This document shows positions 40,816 to 50,081 of a DNA stretch of 64,000 nucleotides, piece by piece. The first letter of the stretch is position 1. The number at the start of each line of letters is the position of its first letter. The stretch comes from Skermanella mucosa (lineage in GTDB: Bacteria; Pseudomonadota; Alphaproteobacteria; Azospirillales; Azospirillaceae), in contig NZ_CP086108.1 of the NCBI RefSeq assembly GCF_016765655.2, forward strand, positions 370,630 through 434,629, in the 5' to 3' direction. Both the position numbers and the translations under genes were made by a program. The notes beneath the pieces are model-generated. The model was not told the DNA's origin. It did not search any database and worked only from the letters and a program-made list of their open reading frames with translations.

Positions 40816-43555
40816 CGACGCGGTAGCACTGGACGGCGTCTCGCACCGCTACGGGCGCATCGCGGCGCTCGCCGGCGTCTCGCTCCAGATCCCCGGCGGC
40901 ACGGCGACCGCCGTGGTCGGCCCGGACGGCGTCGGCAAGTCCACGCTGCTGGCGCTGATCGCCGGCGTCAAGCGGGGGCAGGCGGGCACCGTCCGGGTGC
41001 TGGGCGGCGACATGACCTCGGCCGCGCACCGCGACCGGGCGGCGCCCGGCATCGCCTACATGCCCCAGGGGCTGGGGCGGAACCTCTATCCGACCCTGTC
41101 GGTGGTCGAGAACATCGACTTCTTCGGCAGCCTGTTCGGCCTGTCCCGGGCGGACCGCCGGGCGCGCATCGACCGGCTGCTTCACGCCACCGGCCTGCAT
41201 CCGTTTCCCGACCGCCCCGCCGGCAAGCTGTCGGGCGGCATGCGGCAGAAGCTGTCGCTGTGCTGCGCGCTGATCCACGATCCGGACCTGCTGATCCTGG
41301 ACGAGCCGACCACCGGCGTCGATCCGCTGTCGCGCCGGCAGTTCTGGCACCTGATCGACGACATCCGGGCCGGCCGGCCGGGCATGACCGTGCTGGTCGC
41401 CACCGCCTACATGGAGGAGGCGGAGCGGTTCGAACGCTTGGTCGCGATGGACGGCGGCACGATCCTGGCCGCCGGCCCGACCGCCGAGGTGCTGGCCCGG
41501 ACCGGCGCCGCGACCTTGGACGAGGCCTTCGCCGCCCTCCAGCGGGGCAGGGGGGGCCGGCCGGCCGAGGGCTGGACGCCGCTGCCGCCCCGCACCCCGG
41601 ATCCTGGAGCGCCGCCGGCCATCCTGGCGGAGGGGCTGACCCGCCGGTTCGGGGACTTCACCGCCGTGGACGGGGTCGGCTTCCGGATCGAGCGCGGCGA
41701 GATCTTCGGCTTCCTCGGCTCCAACGGCTGCGGCAAGACCACGACCATGAAGATGCTGACCGGGCTGCTGCCGGCCACCGAGGGGCGGGCCGAACTGCTG
41801 GGCCGCCCGGTCGCGGCGGGCGACATGGAGACGCGCATGCGGGTCGGCTACATGTCGCAGTCCTTCTCCCTGTACGAGGAGCTGTCGGTCCGCGCCAACC
41901 TGGATCTGCACGCGCGGCTGTACCGCATCCCGGCGGCGGAGGTCGGGCCGCGCACCCGCGAGGCGCTGGAGCGGTTCGACCTCGCCGGCGTGGCCGACGC
42001 CCGGCCGAACAGCCTGCCGCTCGGCATCCGCCAGCGCCTTCAACTGGCCGCCGCCTGCCTGCACCGGCCGGAGGTGCTGATCCTGGACGAGCCGACCTCG
42101 GGCGTGGACCCGGCGGCGCGGGACATGTTCTGGCGCCACCTGGGCGAGCTGGCGCGGCGCGACGGCGTCACCGTCTTCGTCTCCACCCACTTCATGAACG
42201 AGGCGGAACGGTGCGACCGCATCTCGCTGATGCATGCCGGGCGGACGCTGGCCGTCGGCACGCCGCGGGAAATCCGCGAGGCGCGGGGTTCCGCGTCCCT
42301 GGAGGACGCCTTCGTCGCCTGCCTGGTGGAGGCGGCCGGCGGGGAGTCGGGGCAGGAAGCGGGGCAGGGCGCCGCGGCGGCACCGCCCGCCACGGCCGAC
42401 GCGAAGCCGCCGGACCATGCGACGCTCGCCGCGTCCTTCGGGCGGATCTTCGCCTTCGCGCGGCGGGAGATGATCGAGATCCTGCGGGACCCCGTCCGGC
42501 TCGCCTTCGCCCTGCTCAGCCCGCTCGTGCTCATGGTCACCTTCGGCTACGGCGTCACCTTCGACGTGGAGGACCTTCCCTTCGCCGTGTTCGACCGCGA
42601 CCGGAGCGCCGAGAGCCGCCAGTTCGTGGAAAGCTTCGCGGGGTCGCGCTATTTCGACCAGCGGCCGCCGATGGACAGCGAAAGCGAGATCGACACGCGG
42701 CTCCGGTCGGGCGAACTGCGGGTCGCCATCGATATTCCGCCCGGCTTCGGCCGCGACCTGCTGGACGGCCACCGGCCGGAGGTGGCGTTCCTGCTCGACG
42801 GGTCGATGCCGTTCCGGGCCGAGACGGCGCGCGGCTACGTGGACGGCATCGTGTCCTCCTATGCGCAGGACCTCGCCCGACGCACGGCCGGGGAGGCGGT
42901 ATCGCCGTACCCGGTCCAGGTCGAGGCGCGGTTCCGCTACAACCAGGAATTTCGCAGCGCCGTCGCGATTACGCCCGGCTGCATCATGATCCTGCTGATC
43001 ATCGTGCCGTCCATGCTGACCGCGCTGGGCGTGGTGCGGGAGAGGGAGGTCGGCTCGATCAGCAATCTCCAGGCGTCTCCGGCGACCGTTGGCGAGTTCC
43101 TGCTGGGCAAGCAGGCGCCCTACGTCGCGATCGGGTTCCTCAGCTTCCTGTCGCTTACCCTGCTGGTCGCCGTCCTGTTCGACGTGACCGTGAAGGGATC
43201 CATGGCGGCGCTGGCGCTGGGGGCCTTCCTCTACGTGTTCGCCGCCACGGGGGTCGGCCTGGTGGTCTCGACCTTCGTCAGGAGCCAGGTCGCGGCGATC
43301 ATCGCGACGGCCGTGCTGGTCACCGTGCCGGCCATCAATTTCTCGGGATATCTTTATCCCGCGGCCACGGTGGAAGGGGCCGGGCGCTATATCGGGCTGG
43401 GCTTCCCCTCCCTGTGGTTCCAGAACGTCAGCATCGGCACCTTCGCGAAAGGGCGGCCGTTCGCGGATTTCCGGCTCGAATTCCTGATGCTGTTCGCGTT
43501 CGGCGTTGGGTTCCTGATGATCGCCAGCCGCTTGCTCAGGAAGCAGGAGCGTTGA
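40805..43555 (+). CDS. RbbA-type fused ABC ATPase-ATPase-permease
   Basis: This 916-residue protein fuses two ATP-binding domains and an ABC-2 permease. The first ATPase (about 10-250) has GPDGVGKST, LSGGMRQKLSL and LLILDEPTTGVDP. The second (about 275-510) has GSNGCGKTT, a diverged LPLGIRQRLQL signature and LILDEPTSGVDP. The permease (about 540-916) has six helices starting with FARREMIEILRDPVRLAFA. Similar proteins include RbbA/YhiH, found with a HlyD protein and a YhhJ-type permease, as here. It probably forms a drug or lipid-type exporter with its neighbours. The ATG overlaps the HlyD stop. Confidence 0.92.
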   Translation: MSGDDAVALDGVSHRYGRIAALAGVSLQIPGGTATAVVGPDGVGKSTLLALIAGVKRGQAGTVRVLGGDMTSAAHRDRAAPGIAYMPQGLGRNLYPTLSVVENIDFFGSLFGLSRADRRARIDRLLHATGLHPFPDRPAGKLSGGMRQKLSLCCALIHDPDLLILDEPTTGVDPLSRRQFWHLIDDIRAGRPGMTVLVATAYMEEAERFERLVAMDGGTILAAGPTAEVLARTGAATLDEAFAALQRGRGGRPAEGWTPLPPRTPDPGAPPAILAEGLTRRFGDFTAVDGVGFRIERGEIFGFLGSNGCGKTTTMKMLTGLLPATEGRAELLGRPVAAGDMETRMRVGYMSQSFSLYEELSVRANLDLHARLYRIPAAEVGPRTREALERFDLAGVADARPNSLPLGIRQRLQLAAACLHRPEVLILDEPTSGVDPAARDMFWRHLGELARRDGVTVFVSTHFMNEAERCDRISLMHAGRTLAVGTPREIREARGSASLEDAFVACLVEAAGGESGQEAGQGAAAAPPATADAKPPDHATLAASFGRIFAFARREMIEILRDPVRLAFALLSPLVLMVTFGYGVTFDVEDLPFAVFDRDRSAESRQFVESFAGSRYFDQRPPMDSESEIDTRLRSGELRVAIDIPPGFGRDLLDGHRPEVAFLLDGSMPFRAETARGYVDGIVSSYAQDLARRTAGEAVSPYPVQVEARFRYNQEFRSAVAITPGCIMILLIIVPSMLTALGVVREREVGSISNLQASPATVGEFLLGKQAPYVAIGFLSFLSLTLLVAVLFDVTVKGSMAALALGAFLYVFAATGVGLVVSTFVRSQVAAIIATAVLVTVPAINFSGYLYPAATVEGAGRYIGLGFPSLWFQNVSIGTFAKGRPFADFRLEFLMLFAFGVGFLMIASRLLRKQER

Positions 43556-43557
43556 CC

Positions 43558-44685
43558 ATGCCCATCTGGCTATCGAACGTCTTCCGCCTCGGCCTGAAGG
43601 AGCTGGCGAGCCTCGCCGGCGACAAGGTGCTGTTCGCCTTCATCATCTATTCCTTCTCCTTCTCGGTCTACAGCGTGGCGACCGGGGTGAAGACCGAGAT
43701 CGAGAACGCCAGCATCGCGGTGGTGGACGGCGACCACTCGGCCCTGTCGTCCCGGCTGCGCGAAGCCTTCCTGCAACCTTACTTCCGGCCGCCGTCGTTG
43801 ATCGACCGGGCCGAGCTGGACCCGGCCATGGACCGGGGCGAGCGGACCTTCGTGCTGGACATCCCGCCGCGGTTCGAGGCCGACGCGCTGCGCGGACGCC
43901 AGCCGGAGCTTCAGCTCAACATCGACGCCACGGCGATGACCCAGGCGGGGGTCGGCGCCGGGTACATCGAGGCCATCGTGCAGAGGGAGGCGATGGATTT
44001 CCTGCAGGCGCGCGGAGAGGCGACGGCGGTTCCCATCGATGCCGTGACGCGCGCCTGGTTCAACCCGAACCTGGAGGGCGCCTGGTTCCACTCCGTCATG
44101 GCGGTGATGGAGAACATCACGATCCTGTCGATCCTGCTGGTCGGCGCCGCCGTCATCCGGGAGCGGGAGCACGGCACGATCGAGCACCTGCTGGTCATGC
44201 CGGTCCGGGCAAGCGAGATCGCCGTCGCCAAGATCTGGGCCAACGGCCTGGTGATCCTGGTGGCGGCGGGGCTGTCGCTGCGCTTCGTGGTCCAGGGCGC
44301 GCTGGGCGTCCCGGTCGAGGGGTCGATGGCGCTGTTCCTGGCCGGGGCGGCGGCCTACCTGTTCGCGACCACCTCGCTCGGGATCCTGCTCGCCACCCTG
44401 GTGCGGTCGATGCCCCAGTTCGCGCTGATGGCGATCCCGGTCTTCCTGATCCTGAACATGCTCTCGGGCGCCACTTCGCCGATAGAGGGCATGCCGCCGG
44501 TGTTGGAGACCCTGATCCAGGTCTCCCCCACCGTCCATTTCGTCACGCTGTCCCAGGCGGTGCTGTTCCGGGCCGCGGGGCTGGAGGTGGTCTGGCCGCA
44601 GCTCCTCGTGCTGGCCGGCCTCGGCGGCCTGTTCCTCGCGGCGGCGCTGGCCCGGTTCCGCATCATGCTGGCCCAGGCCCATTGA
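43558..44685 (+). CDS. ABC-2 type permease (YhhJ-like)
   Basis: This 375-residue permease has one N-terminal helix, a periplasmic domain of about 130 residues (TGVKTEIENASIAVVDGDHS onward) and five or six C-terminal helices containing VIREREHGTIEHLLVMPVRASEI, the ABC-2 coupling motif. It starts two bases after the RbbA-like stop and completes the HlyD-RbbA-YhhJ export unit. It faces the alcohol dehydrogenase gene tail to tail. Confidence 0.92.
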   Translation: MPIWLSNVFRLGLKELASLAGDKVLFAFIIYSFSFSVYSVATGVKTEIENASIAVVDGDHSALSSRLREAFLQPYFRPPSLIDRAELDPAMDRGERTFVLDIPPRFEADALRGRQPELQLNIDATAMTQAGVGAGYIEAIVQREAMDFLQARGEATAVPIDAVTRAWFNPNLEGAWFHSVMAVMENITILSILLVGAAVIREREHGTIEHLLVMPVRASEIAVAKIWANGLVILVAAGLSLRFVVQGALGVPVEGSMALFLAGAAAYLFATTSLGILLATLVRSMPQFALMAIPVFLILNMLSGATSPIEGMPPVLETLIQVSPTVHFVTLSQAVLFRAAGLEVVWPQLLVLAGLGGLFLAAALARFRIMLAQAH

Positions 44686-44704
44686 TGACGGGCCGGGCAA
44701 CGCG

Positions 44705-45778
44705 TCACGGGGTTACGGCGACCTTCAGGACGCCGTCGCGCTGGTGCGAGAACAGCTCGTAGGCGGCCTCGATGTCGTCCAGCTTGAAGCGGTGCGTCAC
44801 CATCGGGCGGAGATCGACCCGGTGGGACGCCACCACATTCATCAGCCGGCGCATGCGCTCCTTGCCGCCGGGGCACAGGGACGTGACGATGGTGTGGTCG
44901 CCCAGGCCGGCGGCGAACGGCCCCAGGGGAATGTGCAGGTCGGTGGAATAGACGCCCAGGCTCGAAAGCGTGCCGCCTGGCCGCAGGACGCGCAGGCAGG
45001 CCTCGAACGTCGCCTGGGTGCCCAGCGCCTCGATCGCGACGTCCACCCCGCGCCCGTCCGTCAGCGCCATGATCTGCTCCACCGGATCGCCGGCCTTGAA
45101 ATCGACCACCCGGTCGGCCCCCATCCGGCGGGACGCCTCCAGCCGCTCGCGCACCGTGTCCACCCCGATCACCAGCGTGGCGCCGCACAGCTTGGCGCCC
45201 GCCGTGGCGCACAGGCCGATCGGCCCCTGGGCGAACACCGCGACGGTGTCGCCGATCCTGATCCCCGCCCGCTCGGCGCCGGAGAAGCCCGTGGACATGA
45301 TGTCCGGGCACATCAGGACCTCCTCGTCGCTCAGCCCGTCGGGCACCGGGGCGAGGTTCGCCATGGCGTCGGGCACCAGCACGAACTCGGCCTGGCAGCC
45401 GTCGATGGTGTTGCCGAACCTCCAGCCCCCGAGCGGCTTCCAGCCATGCGCCGTCCCGGCGCCGTCCTGCGAATGGAAGCCGCACAGCGAGGCGTGGCTG
45501 TGGCCGCTGGGGCAGATGGCGCCGGCGATCACCCGCTGGCCCTCCCGGTAGCCCTGGACGGCCGAGCCCAGCTTCTCGATCACGCCGACCGGCTCGTGCC
45601 CGACCGTCAGGCCGCGGGCGACCGGGTACTCGCCCTTCAGGATATGGACGTCGGTGCCGCAAATGGTGGTCGTGGTGATCCGGACCAGGGCATCGAGCGG
45701 CCCGACGTCCGGGACAGGCTTCTCGTCTAGCGCGATGCGGCCGGGCTCGACGAAGATGGCGGCTTTCATTCTCGGCAT
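44705..45778 (-). CDS. Zinc-dependent alcohol dehydrogenase (MDR family)
   Basis: This 357-residue medium-chain dehydrogenase has the catalytic zinc ligands (CGTDVHILKGEYP and VGHEPVG) and a Rossmann fold (VAVFAQGPIGLCATAGAKLCGA). It resembles the family of NAD-dependent alcohol and isopropanol-type dehydrogenases. The structural-zinc loop is unusual: instead of four evenly spaced cysteines it reads CPSGHSHASLCGFHSQ, keeping only two cysteines. I chose the ATG at 45778 because ggggggaaac precedes it; the in-frame extension upstream is not protein-like. The substrate is unknown. Confidence 0.9.
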   Translation of the reverse strand: MPRMKAAIFVEPGRIALDEKPVPDVGPLDALVRITTTTICGTDVHILKGEYPVARGLTVGHEPVGVIEKLGSAVQGYREGQRVIAGAICPSGHSHASLCGFHSQDGAGTAHGWKPLGGWRFGNTIDGCQAEFVLVPDAMANLAPVPDGLSDEEVLMCPDIMSTGFSGAERAGIRIGDTVAVFAQGPIGLCATAGAKLCGATLVIGVDTVRERLEASRRMGADRVVDFKAGDPVEQIMALTDGRGVDVAIEALGTQATFEACLRVLRPGGTLSSLGVYSTDLHIPLGPFAAGLGDHTIVTSLCPGGKERMRRLMNVVASHRVDLRPMVTHRFKLDDIEAAYELFSHQRDGVLKVAVTP

Positions 45779-46045
45779 GTTTCCCCCCGTTTCTGACACG
45801 TGCCCGCGAGCGGGGCCGGGGCGGATCGTACCGGTTTGCCGGCGGGGGTAATTGATCCACGTTAAGCGCCGCCGCGCTCCGGAGCCCCGTGGCCCCCAGT
45901 CGTCCGAAGACGAACCGGCCGATACGGATAGGCCGAAAGACTCCGACGCCTTTGAGTCAACTGTTAACCGCTGCCGGGTACCATCTTCCAAAAAGATAAT
46001 TGGAGAACGGCATCGTCAACTCCAGACTGTAACGGGAGGGTATCT

Positions 46046-47458
46046 ATGAGAGACAGCGTGTCAGTCGGCACCGATCGGGCCGTCAACACCGAAACGGCCA
46101 TCGTGGAGTTGGCGCAGGAGATCGGAAGTCTTGGCGTTGCGTTCGCCGACGTGGCCGGCCATGTCGACGATGTCAGCGGCCGGATCTCCCACCAGGTCTC
46201 GGTGCTGGCGGAACTGCGCGGCGACGCCGCCGACATGGCGGCCGGGACCGGGCATGTCAGCGCCGCCGCCGCGGCCGCCCGGGCGGTGACCGCCAAGGCC
46301 CGGGAGCAGGTGGCCCGAGGGCGCGGGCAGGTGGACGACGCGCTGGCCGGGCTGCACACCCTGACCGAGGACGTGACGGCGATCGACAAACAGTCGGCCG
46401 ACCTGACCGACGCCCTGGCCCGCGTCGGCAAGGTCGCGCAGGAGATCGCCGCGATCGCCAAGCAGACCAACCTCCTGGCGCTCAACGCGACGATCGAGGC
46501 CGCGCGCGCCGGATCGGCCGGACGCGGCTTCGCCGTGGTCGCCCACGAGGTCAAGGCGCTGGCCGGCAAGACCGCCGTGGCGACACAGGAGATCGACGCG
46601 ACCCTGCGTTACCTGACCGAGCAGGTGAAGGCCCTGGCGGCCCGCGGGGCCGGGGCGGCGTCGAAGGCGACGGCGGTCGGCGGCGACGCCGGCCGGATCG
46701 GCGACCTGATGGAGACGCTGGCCGGCGCCATCGGCGACGTGGACCGCCAGCAGGACCGCATCGAGGACGCCGCCGGCATGATCGGCACCGGCATCGCCAC
46801 GGTCGAGCAGCGCATCGTCGAGCTGTCCGCCGGCGTCACCCAGTCCAGCGGCAACCTCAACCAGGCCCGCGACCGCCTGAACGGGTTGCTGGCGTCGAGC
46901 GAGAAGCTGATCGGCCTGTCCAGCCGCCTCGACGTCGAGACGGTCGATACCCCGTTCATCCGCGCGGTGCGGGACGGCGCCGGCCGCGTCGCGTCGATCC
47001 TGGAAGGGGCGATCGACGCCGGGACCCTGACCCTGGACGCGCTGTTCGACGCGGACTACAAGCCCGTGCCCGGCACCTCGCCCGAGCAGTGCGTCACCCG
47101 CTTCAGCGATGCCGCCGACCGACTGCTGGTCGGTTTCCTGGACGGGGTGCTGGAACTGTCGGACAGGATCGTCTTCTGCAACGCGATCGACCGCAACGGC
47201 TATTTCCCGACCCACAACACCAAGTACCGCCATCCCCAGCGACCCGGCGACACCCGATGGAACGCCGCCCATTCCCGGAACCGGCGCATGTTCAACGACC
47301 GCGTCGGCCTCGCCGCCGGCCGCAGCCGCGAACCCTTCCTGCTCCAGGCCTACCGCCGCGACATGGGCGGCACCTTCGAGCTGATGAAGGACGTATCGGC
47401 CCCGATCCTGGTGAAGGGGCGTCACTGGGGGGCGCTGAGGATCGCCTATCAGGCGTGA
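46046..47458 (+). CDS. Soluble methyl-accepting chemotaxis protein
   Basis: This 470-residue receptor lacks membrane helices, so it is cytoplasmic. The signalling coiled coil lies in the first two thirds, with the kinase-contact tip [20 protein letters not shown] followed by [20 protein letters not shown]. The C-terminal 150 residues form a sensor domain with conserved-looking motifs [28 protein letters not shown] and [11 protein letters not shown], which I have no firm family name for. Soluble receptors usually sense internal signals such as redox or metabolic state. A clear gggagg site precedes the ATG. The gene is isolated, followed by a REP-like repeat. Confidence 0.9.
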   Translation: MRDSVSVGTDRAVNTETAIVELAQEIGSLGVAFADVAGHVDDVSGRISHQVSVLAELRGDAADMAAGTGHVSAAAAAARAVTAKAREQVARGRGQVDDALAGLHTLTEDVTAIDKQSADLTDALARVGKVAQEIAAIAKQTNLLALNATIEAARAGSAGRGFAVVAHEVKALAGKTAVATQEIDATLRYLTEQVKALAARGAGAASKATAVGGDAGRIGDLMETLAGAIGDVDRQQDRIEDAAGMIGTGIATVEQRIVELSAGVTQSSGNLNQARDRLNGLLASSEKLIGLSSRLDVETVDTPFIRAVRDGAGRVASILEGAIDAGTLTLDALFDADYKPVPGTSPEQCVTRFSDAADRLLVGFLDGVLELSDRIVFCNAIDRNGYFPTHNTKYRHPQRPGDTRWNAAHSRNRRMFNDRVGLAAGRSREPFLLQAYRRDMGGTFELMKDVSAPILVKGRHWGALRIAYQA

Positions 47459-47475
47459 GACAATCCCATCGCCGC

Positions 47476-47567
47476 GATGCGTTGGGCCTCGGCCCAACCT
47501 ACGGTTTGATGCAGAGCAGAGGTGATGCGAGCCGTCAATCTTAGGTTGGGCCGTGGCCCAACGCATC
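47476..47567. repeat. REP-like inverted repeat, 26-bp arms
   Basis: The arms at 47476-47501 and 47542-47567 are complementary except for one base. Each arm also contains an internal hairpin (gttgggcc-nn-ggcccaac). It belongs to the same family as the element at 36309 and sits between convergent genes. Confidence 0.9.
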
Positions 47568-47656
47568 GACCCGGCTGCTCCGGCCGGATCGGGCACAGCT
47601 CCAATTCGCGCAAGAGCCTTCGCACGCCGTGGACAGGACGAGCATAGAGCTTCCCG

Positions 47657-48535
47657 TCACTTCAGCATGGCGCCGGCCGTGCGGAGGACGGCTCGCGTGA
47701 TGTCGCCCAGGCGGCTGCTCGCGATGCGGCTGCGCTGCCAGAACAGCGGTACGTCGAGCGGCTGGTCCGGAACCAGGGCGACCAGCCGACCGTGACGGAG
47801 ATGGTCGGCGACCAGCATCTCGGGGTTCATTCCCCATCCGAGGCCGACCAGCGCCGCGTCGATGAACGCCTGGGACGAGGGCAGCCAATGGGTGGCCGGC
47901 GCGATTTCCGTGCCGAAGGCCTGCCGCGTCCATAGCGTCTGCAGCCGGTCCTTGCTGTTGAAGGTCAGGCACGGCGCACGGGCGAGGGAGTCGACATGCA
48001 CCCCCTCGGGCAAATGCCGGCCGACGAACTCCGGGCTGGCGGTCGCGACGTAGCGCAGCGCGCCCAGCGCCGTGCTGTCGCAGCCTTGCACCGGCTTGGC
48101 GCCGGACGTCACGGCGGCCAGGACCTCGCCCCGGCGCAGCCAGTCGGCACTGTGCTCCTGGTCGTCGATGACGAGGTCGAACAGGCAGTCCCGCGTTTCG
48201 GCCATCGCGGCGACGAACCAGGTGGCGAGGCTGTCGGCGTTCACCGCGATGCGGACGGTCACCGGCGGCCCGGCGTGCCGGAAGCCTGGAAGCTCCTGGC
48301 GCAACTCGCTCTCCAACAGGGCCACCTGTTCCACGTGCTGGCACAGGCGCTGCCCCGCGGGCGTGCCGACGCAGGGGGAGCCTCGCACCACCAGGATAGC
48401 CCCCAGCCTCTCCTCCAGGAGCTTGACCCGCTGCGATACCGCCGAGGGGGTGACGTGAAGCTGCTGTGCTGCCCGTTCGAAGCTGCCGGTGCGGATGACG
48501 GCCGCCAGGGCGGAGAGCAGGGCGTAATCGAGCAC
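47657..48535 (-). CDS. argP: LysR-family regulator ArgP/LysG
   Basis: This 292-residue LysR protein has an N-terminal helix-turn-helix (RTGSFERAAQQLHVTPSAVSQRVKLLEERLG) and a periplasmic-binding-like effector domain. The start MLDYALLSALAAVIRTGSFE is characteristic of ArgP/IciA/LysG, which senses basic amino acids and activates the adjacent lysine/arginine exporter. It starts with GTG at 48535 and is divergent from lysE, with a 10-bp perfect inverted repeat between them. An ATG at 48545 is out of frame. Confidence 0.93.
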   Translation of the reverse strand: MLDYALLSALAAVIRTGSFERAAQQLHVTPSAVSQRVKLLEERLGAILVVRGSPCVGTPAGQRLCQHVEQVALLESELRQELPGFRHAGPPVTVRIAVNADSLATWFVAAMAETRDCLFDLVIDDQEHSADWLRRGEVLAAVTSGAKPVQGCDSTALGALRYVATASPEFVGRHLPEGVHVDSLARAPCLTFNSKDRLQTLWTRQAFGTEIAPATHWLPSSQAFIDAALVGLGWGMNPEMLVADHLRHGRLVALVPDQPLDVPLFWQRSRIASSRLGDITRAVLRTAGAMLK

Positions 48536-48583
48536 GGATTAGCATCCCTTAATCAAGCTGATTATCTTTAAGCATGCTAATCC
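48536..48583. promoter_or_regulatory. Divergent argP-lysE operator with inverted repeat
   Basis: GGATTAGCAT (48536-48545) and its perfect complement ATGCTAATCC (48574-48583) are separated by 28 bases. The left arm abuts the argP GTG. The spacer is AT-rich (cttaatcaagctgattatcttt), fitting overlapping promoters bound by a LysR-type dimer of dimers. Confidence 0.7.
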
Positions 48584-48630
48584 GGTCCGCCGTGCTAGTG
48601 AAGCCGCCTCCGCAACCAAGGTGGTCCGCC

Positions 48631-49230
48631 ATGCTGTCCGCTTTCCTCCCCGGCCTTCTGCTGGGCCTCAGCCTGATCGTCGCCATCGGCGCGCAGAACG
48701 CCTTCGTGCTCCGCCAGGGATTGCGCGGCGAACACGTCCTGGCGGTCTGCCTGACCTGCGCGGTTTCGGACGCCGTGCTGATCCTGGCGGGAGTGGGCGG
48801 TTTCGCCCAGGCCGCCGACCGGGCACCCTGGCTCGAAACGGCGACGCGCTATGCCGGCGCGGCCTTCCTGTTCGCCTATGGCCTGCGCAGCTTCCTGGCG
48901 GCGGCCCGCTCGGTAAACGCGCTGACGCCGGCAGAATCCGTTCCCGCCGGTCTCGGCGCGACGCTGGCGACCTGCCTGGCGCTGACATGGCTGAACCCTC
49001 ATGTCTACCTGGACACCGTGGTGCTGCTTGGTTCCGTGTCCACGCAGTTCGCGGCGGACAAGGAGCTTTTCGCGCTCGGGGCGATGACGGCCTCCTTCCT
49101 CTTCTTCTTTTCCCTGGGCTATGGTGCGCGCCTGCTGCGGCCCGTCTTCGCGCGGCCGGGCGCCTGGAGGGTGCTGGATCTGGGCATCGGCATCGTCATG
49201 GTCACGATCGCCGCGACGCTGATCGCCTGA
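48631..49230 (+). CDS. lysE: Basic amino acid exporter LysE
   Basis: This 199-residue exporter of lysine and arginine has about six membrane helices and the LysE signature SLIVAIGAQNAFVLRQGL near its start and the TWLNPHVYLDTVVLLGS motif in the middle. I chose the ATG at 48631 because aaggtgg precedes it, not the ATG at 48574, which lies inside the operator. The adjacent divergent argP regulator fits the classic LysG-LysE pair. A lysine/DAB-type export role may be relevant to the cationic-polymer cluster, though it lies 22 kb away. Confidence 0.93.
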   Translation: MLSAFLPGLLLGLSLIVAIGAQNAFVLRQGLRGEHVLAVCLTCAVSDAVLILAGVGGFAQAADRAPWLETATRYAGAAFLFAYGLRSFLAAARSVNALTPAESVPAGLGATLATCLALTWLNPHVYLDTVVLLGSVSTQFAADKELFALGAMTASFLFFFSLGYGARLLRPVFARPGAWRVLDLGIGIVMVTIAATLIA

Positions 49231-49303
49231 AGCCGTCCATGCGCGGTGGCCGTTCAGAATGGACCGGTTTTCCGGAAAGCTCCGTCCTGTCAAGGAGGTC
49301 CCG

Positions 49304-49951
49304 ATGTATATTCCCCCGGCGTTCCGCGAGAGCGACCTGCCCTTCATCCACGAGACGATGCGGGCCGCGAGGCTCGCCAACCTGGTCACGGCCACGGCCG
49401 GCGGATTGATATCCACGCCGCTGCCCCTGTTGCTCGACGAGCGGGACGGGGAGATGGGCACGCTCCATGGCCATGTCGCGAAGGCCAATCCCCAGTGGAG
49501 GGAGGCACCGGCCGGCGACGCCCTGGCAATTTTCATGGGGCCGGACGCCTATGTCACCCCCTCCTGGTACGCGGGCAAGGGCCGGGACGGGAAGGTCGTT
49601 CCGACCTGGAACTACGTGGCGATCCACGCCTACGGCCCGGTCGAGTTCTACGACGATCCCGACCGCCTGCTCGACGTCGTCACGCGCCTGACCGACCTGC
49701 ACGAGGCGGCGCGTCCCCGACCCTGGGCCGTCGGCGACGCGCCGCCCGACTTCGTAGGTGCGCAGCTGCGCGGCATCGTCGGTGTGCGGCTGCCCATCGC
49801 CCGGATCGACGCCAAGCGGAAGATGAGCCAGAACCGCACCGCCGAGGACAGGGCGACCGTGAAGGAGGGGCTTTCCCGGAGCGCCGACGCCCGCGACCGC
49901 CTGGCCGCCGGCCTCATCCCGGGCCTCGTCCCGGGCCCCATCCCGGATTGA
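49304..49951 (+). CDS. PaiB-like FMN-binding regulator
   Basis: This 215-residue protein matches the PaiB family of FMN-binding-split-barrel negative regulators (FMN_bind_2): MYIPPAFRESDLPFIHETMR, GTLHGHVAKANPQW, YVTPSWYAGK, VVPTWNYVAIHAYG and KMSQNRTAEDRATVKEGL. In Bacillus PaiB represses protease and sporulation genes with PaiA, a polyamine acetyltransferase; no paiA is nearby. A strong aaggagg site precedes the ATG. The C-terminus carries a short repetitive tail (LIPGLVPGPIPD), which is not part of the family fold. Confidence 0.9.
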   Translation: MYIPPAFRESDLPFIHETMRAARLANLVTATAGGLISTPLPLLLDERDGEMGTLHGHVAKANPQWREAPAGDALAIFMGPDAYVTPSWYAGKGRDGKVVPTWNYVAIHAYGPVEFYDDPDRLLDVVTRLTDLHEAARPRPWAVGDAPPDFVGAQLRGIVGVRLPIARIDAKRKMSQNRTAEDRATVKEGLSRSADARDRLAAGLIPGLVPGPIPD

Positions 49952-50081
49952 CATCGCATCGTCCCGCGTCCAGGAAACACAGGTATCGAAGGAACATGCA
50001 CCAAAGGTAAGCGTTGGTCCCATGCCTGGCCGCGCCGTTCGGCAAAGGCATATGACGCACTCTTGACCGCCGGTGGTGCCC

